Assembly: GCF_017875275.1 (NCBI RefSeq) | Contig: NZ_JAGGML010000001.1 | Span: 1,116,001-1,180,000, forward strand | Length of the DNA: 64,000 bases | DNA from: Xanthobacter flavus | GTDB taxonomy: Bacteria > Pseudomonadota > Alphaproteobacteria > Rhizobiales > Xanthobacteraceae | Direction of reading: 5' to 3' | In this document: piece by piece, positions 21,486-31,731 of the stretch | Numbering within the stretch: position 1 is the stretch's first letter | Layout of the letters: the number at the start of each line of letters is the position of its first letter | Made by a program: the position numbers and the translations under genes | The notes under the pieces: generated by a model | Database searches by the model: none | The model's input: only the letters and a program-made list of their open reading frames with translations | Told to the model about the DNA's origin: nothing

Positions 21486-21839
21486 TCAAAACCCCGGCAG
21501 GTCGAAGGCGCCCGGCAGCGGCCAGCGCAGGCCGGTGATGGGGCCGGGCCCAGCGGCGGTGGGTCCATAGGTCGGGTAGAAGTAGCCGGGCGAAAGCGCG
21601 TAGTCGAGATAGGACTTGGAGCCGGGCTTCACCACGGTTCCGGCGTCGAGATACGAGCGGCGCTCGACGACGATACGATTGCGCTTCTTCACCGTCTGCG
21701 CCTCGGCGCTGTCGGCGGAAGCGATGGAGAAGGCGCCCGTGGTCGCCGCGATGGCCGCGACCGCCAGCGACACCGAGAGCGCCGTCTTCAGGCCCGTGCG
21801 GGCAAGAGAAGCGAAGGCGGTGAACGAAGCGAAACCCAT
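21486..21839 (-). CDS. Hypothetical secreted protein
   Basis: The 117-residue product has a probable signal peptide (TGLKTALSVSLAVAAIAATTGAF-like hydrophobic core ending near ADSAEAQ) and a short basic segment KKRNRIVVERRSYLDAGT. The rest is Pro/Gly/Tyr-rich. I do not recognise the family; similar short exported proteins with a VVERRSYLDAGTVV-like motif occur in related genomes as far as I recall. GGGAGGATGCC precedes ATG 21839, a good ribosome binding site, and a strong terminator follows, so it is a real monocistronic gene. Confidence 0.65.
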   Translation of the reverse strand: MGFASFTAFASLARTGLKTALSVSLAVAAIAATTGAFSIASADSAEAQTVKKRNRIVVERRSYLDAGTVVKPGSKSYLDYALSPGYFYPTYGPTAAGPGPITGLRWPLPGAFDLPGF

Positions 21840-22083
21840 GGCATCCTCCCAGATCGGCGCAGGGCCGACCTTGACTGGATTAATAGACGTTTGTCCCCTG
21901 CGCAAGGAAACCCGCCTCCTCGGCGCCATGTTCCCGCCGTCTCGCGGCCGGCGCGTGGCGTTCACGCAACAGTCGCTTGCGCCGATGGCATGGCTGATCG
22001 CGAATCTTCGATTTGCAAGGCTAGGGGGTTCGGCCTAAAAGCACGGTCTTCGGCCGCATGGGCCGATACATCCGAGGAACATC

Positions 22084-23118
22084 ATGGGTTACAAGGTCGC
22101 CGTCGTCGGCGCCACTGGCAACGTGGGCCGGGAGATTCTCTCGATCCTCGACGAGCGGGGCTTCCCCGCGGACGAGGTCGTTGCGCTCGCTTCGCGAAAG
22201 TCGCAGGGCGTGGAAGTCTCTTACGGCGACAAAACCCTGAAGGTGAAGGCGCTCGAGACCTACGACTTCTCCGACACCGACATCTGCCTGATGTCGGCCG
22301 GCGGGGCCGTGTCCAAGGAATGGTCGCCGAAGATCGGCGCGCAGGGCTGCGTCGTCATCGACAATTCCTCACAGTGGCGCATGGACCCGGACGTGCCGCT
22401 GATCGTTCCCGAGGTGAATGCGGACGCCATCGTCGGCTTCTCCAAGAAGAACATCATCGCCAATCCGAACTGCTCCACGGCGCAGCTCGTGGTCGCGCTG
22501 AAGCCGCTGCATGATGCCGCGACCATCAAGCGCGTGGTGGTCTCCACCTACCAGTCCGTCTCCGGCGCCGGCAAGGACGGCATGGACGAGCTGTTCTCCC
22601 AGACGCGGGCCATCTTCGTCTCCGATCCGGTGGAGCCGAAGAAGTTTCCGAAGCGCATCGCCTTCAACCTCATCCCGCAGATCGACGTCTTCATGGACGA
22701 CGGTTACACCAAGGAAGAGTGGAAGATGGTGGCCGAGACCAAGAAGATTCTCGACCCCAAGATCAAGCTCACGGCCACCTGTGTCCGCGTGCCGGTCTTC
22801 ATCTCCCACTCCGAGGCGGTGAACGTGGAGTTCGAGAAGGAGCTTTCGGCCGACGACGCGCGCAAGATCCTGCGCGAGGCGCCGGGCATCCTCGTCATCG
22901 ACACCCGTGAGCCGGGCGGCTACGCCACCCCCCACGAGGCCGCCGGCGAGGACGCGACCTACATCTCGCGCCTGCGCGACGACCCGACCGTGGACAACGG
23001 CATCGCCTTCTGGTGCGTGTCGGACAATCTGCGCAAGGGCGCCGCGCTGAACGCGGTGCAGATTGCCGAGGTTCTGGTGAACCGCAAGCTCATCACCGCC
23101 CGTTCCAAGGCGGCGTGA
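22084..23118 (+). CDS. asd: Aspartate-semialdehyde dehydrogenase
   Basis: The 344-residue enzyme reduces aspartyl-phosphate to aspartate semialdehyde in the pathway to lysine, diaminopimelate, threonine and methionine. The Rossmann motif VAVVGATGNVGREILSIL is at the N-terminus, and the catalytic cysteine lies in NPNCSTAQLVVAL (about residue 130). SYQSVSGAGKDGMDEL-type sequence (TYQSVSGAGKDGMDELFSQT) and the substrate-binding RVPVFISHSEAVNVEF follow. Length is normal. The TACATCCGAGGAACATC site supplies a GAGGAA ribosome binding site, and a terminator follows. Confidence 0.96.
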   Translation: MGYKVAVVGATGNVGREILSILDERGFPADEVVALASRKSQGVEVSYGDKTLKVKALETYDFSDTDICLMSAGGAVSKEWSPKIGAQGCVVIDNSSQWRMDPDVPLIVPEVNADAIVGFSKKNIIANPNCSTAQLVVALKPLHDAATIKRVVVSTYQSVSGAGKDGMDELFSQTRAIFVSDPVEPKKFPKRIAFNLIPQIDVFMDDGYTKEEWKMVAETKKILDPKIKLTATCVRVPVFISHSEAVNVEFEKELSADDARKILREAPGILVIDTREPGGYATPHEAAGEDATYISRLRDDPTVDNGIAFWCVSDNLRKGAALNAVQIAEVLVNRKLITARSKAA

Positions 23119-23144
23119 GCGTTTCAACACTTTGAGAGTGACGG

Positions 23145-23174
23145 ACGGCCCGCTTCGGCGGGCCGTTTGCTTTT
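23145..23174 (+). terminator. Rho-independent terminator after asd
   Basis: ACGGCCCGC and GCGGGCCGT form a 9-bp stem around a TTCG tetraloop, followed by TTGCTTTT. It also lies just beyond the 3' end of the convergent EamA gene. Confidence 0.85.
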
Positions 23175-23179
23175 GGGGG

Positions 23180-24067
23180 TCAGCGCGGCCGGGAGCGCGT
23201 GCGCTGCGCCACGGCCACCACCAGCGCCACGCCGGCGGCGAAGGCGATGGTCTCGGCGTCCGGCACCTCGCCATTGATCGGCCAGGCGAGGCCCACCGTC
23301 ACGAAGGTTTGCAGCAACTGCATCTGCCCGACGCGGGCGATGCCGCCTGTGGCGAGACCGGCGTTCCAGAAAAAGAAGCCGATGAGCTGGCTGAACAGGC
23401 CAAGATAGACCAGCGCCGCCCAGGAGGCGCCCGCAACGTCCCCCGCCCCGCCCCATGGAAAGGTGAGGAGCGCGAGCGGCAGCGTCACCGGCAGGCAGAG
23501 GATCAGCATGAAGGCGATCACCTCCCACCCCGACATGGTGCGCGCGAGGCCACCCGAGACGGCATAGCCGATGGCGCAGGCGATGACGCCGAGGAAGAGC
23601 AGGCTGTCGCCCATCCCCAGCGCGCCGCCCGCGCCGTTGCGCAAGGCGAAGGCCACCACCAGCCCCGCGCCCACCGCACTCGCGGCGAACAGGCCGAGGC
23701 CCGGGCGCTCCCCGGCCAGCAGCATGGCGGCGATCGCCGTACACAGGGGCAAAAGGCCGAGGACGATGCCGCCATGGGCCGCCGGCACCGTCTGGGTGGC
23801 GACGCCGATGGCCAGCGGGAACACGAAAATCAGGCACGCGGAGGAGACAGCGAGGCGCCACAGCACCGCGCGCTGGCCGAACGGCCACGGCCGGCGCATC
23901 ACCAGCACCAGCCCCAGCGCCGCGAAACCTGCGAGGGCCGCGCGGCCGAAGCTGATGAAGGAGGGGCTGAAATCGTGCAGGGCAAACCGCGTGAGCGGCA
24001 GCGTCGCGCCGAACATCACCACCGCGACGAAGCCGAGAAGAAGCCCTATGGCCAGACGTCGATCCAT
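23180..24067 (-). CDS. EamA/DMT-family transporter
   Basis: The 295-residue membrane protein has about ten hydrophobic segments in two EamA repeats (first from IGLLLGFVAVVMFGATLPL, second from LGMGDSLLFLGVIACAIGYA). The family exports amino acids, purines or other metabolites; the substrate cannot be read from sequence. ATG 24067 (MDRRLAIGLLLG) gives a normal-length protein starting at the first membrane helix; an in-frame start at 24229 would add 54 unconserved residues and run into the divergent gene. Its 3' end meets the asd terminator. Confidence 0.85.
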   Translation of the reverse strand: MDRRLAIGLLLGFVAVVMFGATLPLTRFALHDFSPSFISFGRAALAGFAALGLVLVMRRPWPFGQRAVLWRLAVSSACLIFVFPLAIGVATQTVPAAHGGIVLGLLPLCTAIAAMLLAGERPGLGLFAASAVGAGLVVAFALRNGAGGALGMGDSLLFLGVIACAIGYAVSGGLARTMSGWEVIAFMLILCLPVTLPLALLTFPWGGAGDVAGASWAALVYLGLFSQLIGFFFWNAGLATGGIARVGQMQLLQTFVTVGLAWPINGEVPDAETIAFAAGVALVVAVAQRTRSRPR

Positions 24068-24258
24068 GCGGCTCCCGGCGCTGTTCAGGGCCGCTTCATT
24101 AGGACGTGTGCAGCTGAAAAGACAGCGAAACCGCTTGATATGACCATCAGGAACCGTGATGGCGCGAAAAACGCAGGTGAAAGGCGGCACCGTCGCCGCT
24201 ATGGTGGCGCGCCGCCGAACCCGTGCCATCCCAGCGCGCGGCCCTGAAGAGCGAGAAC

Positions 24259-24471
24259 ATGATCCAGTCCCAGCGTCCCGGCCATGACGTCGACCCCAAG
24301 CTGCTCGAAATCCTGGTCTGCCCCCTCACCAAGGGGCCGTTGGAATATGATCGCGAGCGCCAGGAGCTGGTCTCCCGCGCAGCGCGCCTCGCCTATCCCA
24401 TCCGGGACGGCATCCCGATCATGCTCGCCGACGAGGCCCGCCAGCTGGACGAGAGCGAACTCAACCGCTGA
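24259..24471 (+). CDS. Trm112-family protein (UPF0434)
   Basis: The 70-residue protein contains [20 protein letters not shown], the start of the Trm112 fold, and [20 protein letters not shown], the family's C-terminal signature. Bacterial members are small orphans; in eukaryotes Trm112 activates methyltransferases, so a methyltransferase partner is possible. Only one of the zinc-knuckle cysteines remains, as is common in alphaproteobacteria. ATG 24259 is preceded by AAGAGCGAGAA. The TPP riboswitch follows about 65 bp after the stop. Confidence 0.85.
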   Translation: MIQSQRPGHDVDPKLLEILVCPLTKGPLEYDRERQELVSRAARLAYPIRDGIPIMLADEARQLDESELNR

Positions 24472-24534
24472 GGTCCGGGCCATTCCCGGCGCCCCGCCCC
24501 TTGCAGTTCTGCGGCCGGCGTGAGTAAATAACAG

Positions 24535-24612
24535 ATACGGCCTGGGGTGCCGCGCATCATGCGCGGCTGAGATTATACCCATCGAACCTGTCTGGATCAT
24601 GCCAGCGTAGGG
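24535..24612 (+). ncRNA. TPP riboswitch (THI element)
   Basis: The conserved core elements appear in order: GGGGTGC, a short hairpin (GCGCATCATGCGC), GGCTGAGA, ACCC, GAACCTG, TCTGGAT, ATGCCAGCGTAGGGA. This is the thiamine-pyrophosphate riboswitch that senses TPP and shuts down thiamine genes. Its last conserved segment contains the AGGGA ribosome binding site of thiO, so control is likely at translation initiation. Confidence 0.95.
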
Positions 24613-24620
24613 AGATGCCG

Positions 24621-25826
24621 ATGAGCGAGAGCTTGTCGCAGTTTGTTTCCGCACCATCGTCGCAAGCCGGCTCCGGATCGGCAGGCAAGGTGAAGCCCCG
24701 TGTGGCGATCGTTGGCGGCGGCGTCATCGGCCTCGCCCTCGCATGGCGCCTCGCGGACGCCGGCTGCCCGGTGGACCTGTTCGATGCCGGCGAGACCGGG
24801 CAAGGCGCGAGCCGCGCCGCCGCCGGCATGCTCGCCGCCTGCGCCGAGGCCGAGCCGGGCGAGGAAGGCCTGCTCCCCCTCACCCGCGCCAGCCAGACCC
24901 TTTGGCCCGCCTTCGCCGCGGAGCTGGAGCGCATCTCCGGCGAGCCGGTGGACCTGCGCACCGAAGGCACGATCACCATCGCCCTCACGGCGGATGACCT
25001 CGCCAAGCTGCGCCACCTCTTCGCCTTCCAGCAGGGGCTGGGCCTGCCCGTCCAGTGGCTCAGCGCCGCCGAGGTCCGCCGACGCGAGCCCTATCTGGCG
25101 CCACGCCTCGCCGGCGGCGTGCTGAGCCCGCAGGACCACCAAGTCGACAACCGCAAGGTGGCGGCCGCGCTGAAGATCGCCGCCCTCAAGGCTGGCGCGA
25201 GGCTCCACGAACACACCCCGGTCAGCCGGGTGGAGACGGCCGGCGGCCGCGCCACCGGCGTCGTCACGGGCGAGACGCACCATGCCGCCGACGTGGTGGT
25301 GCTCGCGGCCGGCGCCTGGAGCCGGGGCGTGGACATCACCCCGGCGACGCCGCTGCCGGTGCGCCCCATCAAGGGCCAGATGCTCTCCCTGCGCATGGAC
25401 CCGGCCGCGCCCATCCTCTCCCATGTCCTGTGGGCACCGGGCTCCTACCTCGTGCCTCGGCGCGACGGACGTCTCATCATCGGCGCCACCACCGAGGAGA
25501 AGGGGTTCGACACGGACCTGACGGCCGGCGGCCAGCTGGCGCTGCTCACCCATGCGTGGCGGGCGCTGCCGACGCTGGAGGAATTGAGCATCGTCGAGCA
25601 ATGGGTCGGCTTCCGCCCCGGTAGCCGGGACGACGCGCCCATCCTCGGCCCGAGCCCGGAGGTGGACGGCCTCGTCTACGCCACCGGCCACCACCGCAAC
25701 GGCATCCTGCTGCTGCCGGTGACCACGCAGGTGATCGCCGACCACATCCTCGGCGGCACAATGGCGGATGTCGCCCTGCCCTTCGGCGCGGAGCGCTTCG
25801 GCCCGCCGCGCGCGGCGGCGGAGTGA
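24621..25826 (+). CDS. thiO: Glycine oxidase ThiO
   Basis: The 401-residue FAD enzyme oxidises glycine to dehydroglycine (iminoacetate), the nitrogen source for the thiazole ring of thiamine. The dinucleotide motif is VAIVGGGVIGLALAWRLADAG; GASRAAAGMLAACAEAEPGE and the C-terminal TGHHRNGILLLPVTTQVIAD are typical of ThiO. ATG 24621 is better spaced from the riboswitch AGGGA than ATG 24615. It heads the thiO-thiS-thiG-thiE operon under the TPP riboswitch. Confidence 0.95.
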   Translation: MSESLSQFVSAPSSQAGSGSAGKVKPRVAIVGGGVIGLALAWRLADAGCPVDLFDAGETGQGASRAAAGMLAACAEAEPGEEGLLPLTRASQTLWPAFAAELERISGEPVDLRTEGTITIALTADDLAKLRHLFAFQQGLGLPVQWLSAAEVRRREPYLAPRLAGGVLSPQDHQVDNRKVAAALKIAALKAGARLHEHTPVSRVETAGGRATGVVTGETHHAADVVVLAAGAWSRGVDITPATPLPVRPIKGQMLSLRMDPAAPILSHVLWAPGSYLVPRRDGRLIIGATTEEKGFDTDLTAGGQLALLTHAWRALPTLEELSIVEQWVGFRPGSRDDAPILGPSPEVDGLVYATGHHRNGILLLPVTTQVIADHILGGTMADVALPFGAERFGPPRAAAE

Positions 25827-25831
25827 GCACC

Positions 25832-26883
<1,052 letters not shown>

Positions 26884-26887
26884 CCCG

Positions 26888-27520
26888 CTGACCCGCCTGC
26901 CATCGCCGCCGCTGCTGCTCATCACCGACCGCACGTTGGCGCGCGGCGATCTGGCGGACGTGGTAGGCGCGGCCTGCGCCGGCGGCGTTCGGTGGATCAG
27001 CCTGCGTGAGAAGGATCTTCCCAAAGCGGAACAGATCGCGCTTGTCGCCCGCCTGCGCATCGTCACCGCGCCATGGGGCGCGCGCCTGACGCTCCACGGG
27101 ACACCGGAGCTGGCGCGCGCAGCTGGCGCCGACGGCGTGCACCTGTCCGGCGGTGGGGATGCTGCGGCGGCCCGGGCGCTGCTCGGCCCCGACGCGCTGG
27201 TGGGCCTCTCCGCCCACAGCCTCGCCGAAGCCGCTGTGGCTGCGCCAGGCGTCCTCGACTACCTCACCGCCAGCCCGGTTTTCCCTACCACCTCCAAGCC
27301 GGGGCACGGCCCGGCTCTAGGCGTGGCCGGCCTTGGAGCCTTTGCCCGCACTTCGTCGGTGCCGGTGATCGCCCTCGCGGGCATCGACGCGGATACCCTG
27401 CCGATCTGCTTCCGGGCTGGCGCGAAAGGCGTCGCCGTCATGGGCGGCATCATGCGTGCGGAAGACCCCGCGGCGATCGTCGCGACCCTCCTCGCAGGGA
27501 TTCCCCCACACGCCATCTGA
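26888..27520 (+). CDS. thiE: Thiamine-phosphate synthase ThiE, non-ATG start
   Basis: The enzyme couples hydroxymethylpyrimidine diphosphate with thiazole phosphate to give thiamine phosphate. LLLITDRTLARGDLADVV, SLREKDLPKAE, LTLHGTPELARAAGADGVHL and ASPVFPTTSKPGHGPALGVA are ThiE features. In this frame there is no ATG, GTG or TTG between the thiG C-terminal coding region and the conserved domain. The best start is CTG 26888, four bases after the thiG stop and 8 bp after GGGAG at 26875-26879. From there the product is about 210 residues, the family length. A missing start through sequencing error cannot be excluded. Confidence 0.88.
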   Translation: MTRLPSPPLLLITDRTLARGDLADVVGAACAGGVRWISLREKDLPKAEQIALVARLRIVTAPWGARLTLHGTPELARAAGADGVHLSGGGDAAAARALLGPDALVGLSAHSLAEAAVAAPGVLDYLTASPVFPTTSKPGHGPALGVAGLGAFARTSSVPVIALAGIDADTLPICFRAGAKGVAVMGGIMRAEDPAAIVATLLAGIPPHAI

Positions 27521-27612
27521 TCCAATTCGGAGCGGACTCAGCTTTGGCGCGCACCCGCCACTTTGATAAGCCTCACCATGGCGGATCGCTGCCAGATCAA
27601 GGGGGGAAATCC

Positions 27613-28365
27613 ATGACCATAAATCGACGCACGCTGCTTGCGGGCTTGGTTGCCTGTCCCGTTTGCGCCACTGCCGCACGCGCCTCCGAGGGCGCGCACT
27701 GGACGTACGAAGGCCATGGCGGCCCGCAGGAATGGGGTTCGCTGGAGAAAGGCTTTTCCGCCTGTTCGGTCGGCACCCAGCAGTCGCCCATTAATCTTGA
27801 AGGCGCGGTGAAAGCCGAGAGCGCCGGCCCCATGCTCGCGTGGAAACCGTTCGCCTACAAGGTGGTGAACAATGGCCACACCATTCAGGCCGACGTGACC
27901 GGGGACGGCGGCACCGCCACCCTCGGCGGCAAGACCTATGCGCTGAAGCAGTTCCACTTCCATGCGCCGAGCGAGCATGCCGTGGACGGCAAGCGCAGCG
28001 CCATGGAAGCGCATTTCGTCCATGCGGCGCCCGAGGGCGGGCTTCTGGTGGCGGGCGTCTTCATGGTGCCCGGCACGGCCAATGCCGCTCTCTCCACCAT
28101 CATGGCGGCGGCGCCGCGCGCGGCCGGAGACAAGACGCTGGCCGCCCCGCTCAATCCGGCTGGCTTTCTGCCATCGGCCCGCGGCACATATCGCTACGAG
28201 GGGTCGCTGACCACCCCGCCCTGCTCTGAAATCGTGGACTGGAACGTGTTCGCGGCGCCCATCGAAGTGGCGCAGGCGGATATCGACGCCTTCCGCGCCA
28301 TCTTCCCCATGAACGCCCGCCCGCTGCAGGCGGTGAACCGACGTTTCCTTCTGCGCCTCAACTGA
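27613..28365 (+). CDS. Periplasmic alpha-carbonic anhydrase
   Basis: The 250-residue protein has an N-terminal twin-arginine-like signal (NRRTLLAGLVACPVCATAARA), then a complete alpha-class carbonic anhydrase domain. Zinc ligands are visible as the two His of QFHFHAPSEH and the His of MEAHFVHA. SVGTQQSPINL and SLTTPPCSEIVDWNVF are family signatures. It reversibly hydrates CO2 in the periplasm, useful to an autotroph with RuBisCO, though linkage to the cbb operon is only functional inference. ATG 27613 follows GGGGGGAAATCC. Confidence 0.93.
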   Translation: MTINRRTLLAGLVACPVCATAARASEGAHWTYEGHGGPQEWGSLEKGFSACSVGTQQSPINLEGAVKAESAGPMLAWKPFAYKVVNNGHTIQADVTGDGGTATLGGKTYALKQFHFHAPSEHAVDGKRSAMEAHFVHAAPEGGLLVAGVFMVPGTANAALSTIMAAAPRAAGDKTLAAPLNPAGFLPSARGTYRYEGSLTTPPCSEIVDWNVFAAPIEVAQADIDAFRAIFPMNARPLQAVNRRFLLRLN

Positions 28366-28484
28366 GACGAAGCAGGGGACGGGAGGCGCCGCGATGGGGG
28401 GCGCCCCACGTCTTTCCATCGGGGAAGGACGCCGCGCCCTCCCCGACTCCCTCACGCTCGCGTCAGGCGCGCGTCAGCCCCGCG

Positions 28485-28889
28485 TCACTTGGCGATGAGC
28501 AGAATGAGCTGCTGGCCGGCGGGGGCATCCAGCTCCGCTTCGGTCAACTTGCCGTCCTTGTTGGCATCGGCATCGTTGAAGCGCTTGCGGACGATGATGA
28601 GCCACTCGTCCAGCTCCAGCGTCTTGTCACCGTCCTTGTTGAACTGCGCCCAGTCCTCGTCGGACAGCCGGCCCTTGGTCTCGGCGGCCTCCAGGGTCTT
28701 GTCCTTGTCGGGATTGATGGCCTTGAACACCTTGGTCCCGAGGTCGATGGCCTCGACGATCTCGACGGTGCTGTCCTTGTCCTTGTTGTACTTGCGAAGG
28801 AATTCCTTGCCGGTGAGGGCGAAGGCCGACCCCGTGGCAGCGAGCGAGACCGCGGCGACGACGCCGAGGGAAATCATCCTGCGCTTCAT
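28485..28889 (-). CDS. Periplasmic EF-hand calcium-binding protein
   Basis: The 134-residue protein has a signal peptide (MKRRMISLGVVAAVSLAATG to SAFA) and several EF-hand-like loops: NKDKDSTVEIVE, NPDKDKTLEAAE, NKDGDKTLELDE and DANKDGKLTEAE. Each has Asp/Asn at loop positions 1, 3 and 5 and an acidic residue at 12. It probably binds calcium or lanthanides outside the cytoplasm; the partner is unknown. ATG 28889 follows GGGAGGTTTTGCC, a strong ribosome binding site. It lies downstream of the rpsA terminator, so it likely has its own promoter. Confidence 0.82.
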   Translation of the reverse strand: MKRRMISLGVVAAVSLAATGSAFALTGKEFLRKYNKDKDSTVEIVEAIDLGTKVFKAINPDKDKTLEAAETKGRLSDEDWAQFNKDGDKTLELDEWLIIVRKRFNDADANKDGKLTEAELDAPAGQQLILLIAK

Positions 28890-28984
28890 GGCAAAACCTC
28901 CCGATTTTTGACAGCAAGACTGGGATACGTCCGCACCGATCCCGGCACAAGAACGCCGGGCGGCGTCCGAATGGCGCACGGGTT

Positions 28985-29015
28985 GAAAAAAGGGCCGGTG
29001 CAATGCACCGGCCCT
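28985..29015 (-). terminator. Rho-independent terminator of rpsA
   Basis: AGGGCCGGTGCA and TGCACCGGCCCT pair over 12 bp around a single central base (28991-29015), and the minus strand continues TTTTTTC. It lies 35 bp after the rpsA stop codon. Confidence 0.9.
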
Positions 29016-29049
29016 TCGTTCTTTCAGACGATCCGATCGCGCGTGGCGA

Positions 29050-30771
29050 TCAGTCCTCCTTCTCGACCTCGTCGACGGTGGCATCGGCGGCGCGCTGCTT
29101 CAGCGCGGCACCCAGGATATCGCCGAGCGAAGCGCCCGAATCCTGCGAGCCGAACTGGGCCACGGCCTCACGCTCTTCCGCGATTTCCATCGCCTTGATG
29201 GAGACCTGCACCTTGCGCGCCTTGCGGTCGAACAGGGTGACGCGGGCGTCGAGCTTGTCGCCGACCGAGAAGCGCTCGGGGCGCTGGTCGTTGCGGTCAC
29301 GAGCGAGCTCGGAGCGCTTGATGAAGGCGGACAGATCGGTGCCGGTGAGCTTCACCTCGATGCCGCCGTCCTTCACGTCGGAGACTTCGCAGGTCACGAC
29401 CGCGCCCTTCTTCACCTCGCCCGCGTCGGCGAAGGGATCGCCGGCCAGCTGCTTGATGCCGAGGGAGATGCGCTCCTTCTCGACGTCCACGTCGAGCACC
29501 ACGGCCTTCACCATGTCGCTCTTGCGGTATTCGTCGATCACCTGCTCGCCCGGACGGTTCCAGTCGAGGTCGGAGAGATGGACCATGCCGTCCACATCGC
29601 CGTCGAGGCCGAGGAACAGGCCGAACTCGGTCTTGTTCTTGACCTCGCCTTCCACCACGGCGCCGGGCGCATACTTCTCGGCGAAGGCCTCCCAGGGGTT
29701 CTGGAGGGTCTGCTTGAGGCCGAGGGAGATGCGGCGCTTGGCCGAATCCACTTCCAGCACCTGAACCTCGACCTCCTGGGAGGTGGAGACGATCTTGCCA
29801 GGGTGGACGTTCTTCTTGGTCCACGACATCTCGGAGACGTGGATGAGGCCCTCGATGCCGGGCTCCAGCTCCACGAACGCGCCGTAGTCGGTGATGTTGG
29901 TGACGCGACCCTTGAAGCGGGCCTCCACCGGATACTTGGCCTCGATGCCCTCCCAGGGATCGCCCAGGAGCTGCTTCATGCCGAGCGAGATGCGGTGGGT
30001 CTCGTGGTTGATCTTGATGATCTTGACCTTCACCGTCTGGCCGATGTTGAGCACCTCGGTCGGGTGGTTCACGCGGCGCCAGGCGATGTCGGTGACATGC
30101 AGCAGGCCGTCGATGCCGCCGAGATCAACGAACGCACCGTAATCGGTGATGTTCTTGACCACACCGTCGATGGCCTGACCCTCTTCGAGGTTCTGCACCA
30201 GCTCGTGGCGCTGCTCGGCGCGGGTCTCTTCCAGCACGGTGCGGCGGGAGACGACGATGTTGCCGCGGCGACGATCCATCTTGAGGATCTGGAAAGGCTG
30301 CTGGTTGTGCATCAGCGGGCCGACGTCGCGGATCGGGCGGATGTCCACCTGGGAGCGCGGCAGGAAGGCCACGGCGCCGTCGAGATCGACGGTGAAGCCG
30401 CCCTTCACCTGGTTGAAGATCACGCCGAAGACCTTCTCGTTGGCCGTGAAGGCCTTCTCGAGCTTGACCCAGCTCTCCTCGCGGCGCGCCTTGTCGCGCG
30501 AGAGGACGGCTTCGCCCATGGCGTTCTCGACGCGCTCGAGATAGACCTCGACCTCGTCACCCACCTTGATGGCGTTCTCGCGGCCGGGGCCGGCGAACTC
30601 GCGCAGGGCCACGCGCCCTTCCGTCTTCAGGCCGATATCGATGATCGCCAGATCCTTCTCGATGGCGACCACGATGCCCTTGACCACCGAACCTTCATTG
30701 GTGTCGGCACGGCCGAAGCTCTCGTCGAGCAGGGCGGCAAAATCCTCACGGGTGGTTTCTACGGCGGACAT
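29050..30771 (-). CDS. rpsA: 30S ribosomal protein S1
   Basis: The 573-residue protein has six S1-type OB-fold repeats, recognisable by repeated segments such as [40 protein letters not shown] and [21 protein letters not shown]1 brings mRNA to the small ribosomal subunit. GGAG lies 5 bp before ATG 30771. cmk, often just upstream in alphaproteobacteria, is absent. A long upstream region without genes (30772-31112) may hold an autoregulated leader, as S1 is known to repress its own mRNA in E. coli. Confidence 0.97.
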   Translation of the reverse strand: MSAVETTREDFAALLDESFGRADTNEGSVVKGIVVAIEKDLAIIDIGLKTEGRVALREFAGPGRENAIKVGDEVEVYLERVENAMGEAVLSRDKARREESWVKLEKAFTANEKVFGVIFNQVKGGFTVDLDGAVAFLPRSQVDIRPIRDVGPLMHNQQPFQILKMDRRRGNIVVSRRTVLEETRAEQRHELVQNLEEGQAIDGVVKNITDYGAFVDLGGIDGLLHVTDIAWRRVNHPTEVLNIGQTVKVKIIKINHETHRISLGMKQLLGDPWEGIEAKYPVEARFKGRVTNITDYGAFVELEPGIEGLIHVSEMSWTKKNVHPGKIVSTSQEVEVQVLEVDSAKRRISLGLKQTLQNPWEAFAEKYAPGAVVEGEVKNKTEFGLFLGLDGDVDGMVHLSDLDWNRPGEQVIDEYRKSDMVKAVVLDVDVEKERISLGIKQLAGDPFADAGEVKKGAVVTCEVSDVKDGGIEVKLTGTDLSAFIKRSELARDRNDQRPERFSVGDKLDARVTLFDRKARKVQVSIKAMEIAEEREAVAQFGSQDSGASLGDILGAALKQRAADATVDEVEKED

Positions 30772-31036
30772 TCACGCTCCAGACTTGCTGCGCCGGCATC
30801 TCGTGTTGCGAGGCCCGAACCGCTCGGATGTCCGCCATTCAAGAAATGACGAACGGCCGCCGCAAAAGCGGCGGGCCGGCGCGAAGGCCGGGCGGCACGG
30901 GCGATGAATTGGATGTCGCTACGCGCTCACAGAAAGCCAGGGCGGGCTGCCTCCAACGATCAGGACCCGCGTATACCGCCGGTCCCTGCCCGCCCGGGCG
31001 GCTCCCCGCTTGGGGAGCGCGGCCACGAACGGGGCT

Positions 31037-31065
31037 CACATAGTGCAAAAACCCCTCTGGCGCAA
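31037..31065 (-). promoter_or_regulatory. Candidate rpsA promoter in a 340-bp gene-free region
   Basis: On the minus strand TTGCGC and TATGTG are separated by 17 bp, about 265 bp upstream of rpsA. The gene-free stretch 30772-31112 otherwise contains GC-rich hairpin-forming sequence (GCTCCCCAAGCGGGGAGC) and no convincing coding frame. The promoter call rests on pattern only. Confidence 0.35.
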
Positions 31066-31112
31066 GGCCGCGGGCCAGTGTCCCAAGCGCGGGCGGTACG
31101 CCGGGAGGCGGC

Positions 31113-31637
31113 TCAGCGCCCCGGCGCCAGGAAGGCGGGGCTGGGCTCGGGCCATTCCGCGCTACCGGCTGGCTTGGCCTGGACGGCGGGGGCCATCTCC
31201 TCCCGCACCACCAGCACCGGTATGCCGGAGTGCGTGAGCACCTTCGTCGTTTCGCTGCCCAGCACCACGGCCGAAAGCCCCCTGCGGCCGTGGGAGGCCA
31301 TCACGATGAGATCGCAGCCCTCGGCCTCTGCGGTGGCGATGATGCCGTGGAAGGGCTGGTCGTCCTCCACATGCACCTGCTTGGCCTCGATCCCCGCCGC
31401 GCTGGCGGAAGCGGCGGCGCGGGAGAGCACGGCTTCGGCCTTTCGCCCGCTCTGGCGCCGGTATTCGGCCTCCGTGTCGGCGATCTGGTCGGCCTCGGTG
31501 CTGAAAAGGTGGAAGCGCTCGCTGGCGGTGACGATCACGAGGCCGGCGTGAAGCGCGGCGGCGAGCGCGACGGCGTGGGACACCGCGAGATCGGACAGGG
31601 CCGATCCATCGGTGGCGACGAGGATTTTCTTGTACAT
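31113..31637 (-). CDS. Universal stress protein (UspA family)
   Basis: The 174-residue protein starts MYKKILVATDGSALSDLAVS and contains DLIVMASHGRRGLSAVVLGS, the nucleotide-binding motif of ATP-binding Usp proteins (first Gly replaced by Ala), followed by ETTKVLTHSGIPVLVVR. One Usp domain is present, with a ~25-residue Pro/Ala-rich tail. GGGAGGGAGCCC precedes ATG 31637. Such proteins respond to stress and bind ATP, but a specific role cannot be read here. Confidence 0.9.
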   Translation of the reverse strand: MYKKILVATDGSALSDLAVSHAVALAAALHAGLVIVTASERFHLFSTEADQIADTEAEYRRQSGRKAEAVLSRAAASASAAGIEAKQVHVEDDQPFHGIIATAEAEGCDLIVMASHGRRGLSAVVLGSETTKVLTHSGIPVLVVREEMAPAVQAKPAGSAEWPEPSPAFLAPGR

Positions 31638-31731
31638 GGGCTCCCTCCCGAACGGGAGCTCGATCATAGCAGCGGGGGACAATGAAACCGCTTGCGCGCC
31701 ATCAATTCGCCGGGAGCGGGGAGAATGCCCG